Part shown: one piece after another, positions 5,237-5,471 of the stretch
Layout of the letters: each line of letters opens with the position of its first letter
How positions within the stretch are numbered: position 1 is the stretch's first letter
Program-made: the position numbers and the translations under genes
Assembly: GCA_018665385.1 (NCBI GenBank)
Contig: JABJDN010000049.1
Coordinates: 1 to 5,471 of the forward strand
From: Phycisphaerae bacterium
GTDB taxonomy: Bacteria; Planctomycetota; Phycisphaerae; Phycisphaerales; SM1A02
Length of the DNA: 5,471 nucleotides
Reading direction: 5' to 3'
Notes under the pieces: model-generated
The model's input: the letters and a program-made list of their open reading frames with translations, nothing else
What the model was told of the DNA's origin: nothing
The model's database searches: none

Positions 5237-5471
5237 ATGAGTACTCCAAGAACAGGGTTATACGAGGGCATGTTCCTCTTCCCACAATCAGCAACGGCAA
5301 ATCTTCAAGAAGCAATCGATCATTTGAAAGAAATTCTTGAAAAATGCGAAGCAACAATCATCAACTTTCGAAAGTGGGACGAACGTCGCCTCGCTTACGA
5401 AATCGATGGCAACAAACGCGGTGTATACTTTTTGGTGTACTTCAACTCCCCAACATCCGCTATCAGCGAAC
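5237..5471 (+). CDS. rpsF: 30S ribosomal protein S6, N-terminal part, runs off right edge
   Basis: 78 residues are visible. LYEGMFLFPQ (8-17) is the first strand of the S6 ferredoxin-like fold, LQEAIDHLKEILEKCEATI (23-41) the first helix, and WDERRLAYEIDGNKRGVYFLVYF (47-69) the conserved WGxRrLAYxIxxxxxGxYxl region, here with WDER in place of WGxR. S6 binds 16S rRNA in the platform of the small subunit together with S18. The ATG is 5 nt after the pth stop, with GAGG at 5224-5227, 9 nt upstream. In many bacteria rpsF is followed by ssb, rpsR and rplI; that part would lie beyond the window. Confidence 0.95.
   Translation, partial: MSTPRTGLYEGMFLFPQSATANLQEAIDHLKEILEKCEATIINFRKWDERRLAYEIDGNKRGVYFLVYFNSPTSAISE

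Noticed and set aside
1..5471. CRISPR arrays, insertion sequences, attachment sites
   Set aside because: No regularly spaced direct repeats, transposase frame, terminal inverted repeats or duplicated tRNA end was seen.

Overview
The window looks like a stretch of ordinary bacterial chromosome carrying cell-envelope and translation housekeeping genes. Codon use is balanced (roughly mid-40s percent GC by eye) and I see no mobile-element signs. The short NTP-transferase form of GlmU, followed by prs, rplY (L25/Ctc form), pth and rpsF, and several sequence variants in GlmU and Prs, make me think of Planctomycetota, perhaps a marine Phycisphaerae-like lineage. That placement is inference from memory of the families and cannot be proved here.

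Left part (1-1030): the N-terminal 326 residues of a class B penicillin-binding protein run leftward off the window edge. The gene is intact as far as it can be seen. A 50-bp divergent gap separates it from a rightward GT2-family glycosyltransferase (1031-1846, GTG start).

Middle (1847-2207): 361 bp without a protein gene, but rich in signals. The strongest promoter-like sequence of the window (TTGGCA, 17 bp, TACAAT; 1851-1879) is followed by about 220 nt with extensive, partly mutually exclusive base-pairing potential. This ends in a hairpin plus TTTT (2083-2107), immediately followed by a tRNA-Gln(TTG) gene. I read it as a candidate structured non-coding RNA or long structured leader. A 6S-like rod with a central bubble can be drawn, but I cannot prove it.

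Right part (2208-5471): a tightly packed rightward operon. It encodes a GlmU-like uridylyltransferase without the acetyltransferase domain, ribose-phosphate pyrophosphokinase (4-nt ATGA overlap), ribosomal protein L25 (19-nt gap), peptidyl-tRNA hydrolase (3-nt gap) and the first 78 residues of ribosomal protein S6 (5-nt gap, cut by the window end). The operon joins UDP-GlcNAc supply for peptidoglycan and other glycans with PRPP supply for nucleotides and with translation functions. Together with the penicillin-binding protein and glycosyltransferase to its left, the theme is envelope growth next to protein-synthesis capacity.
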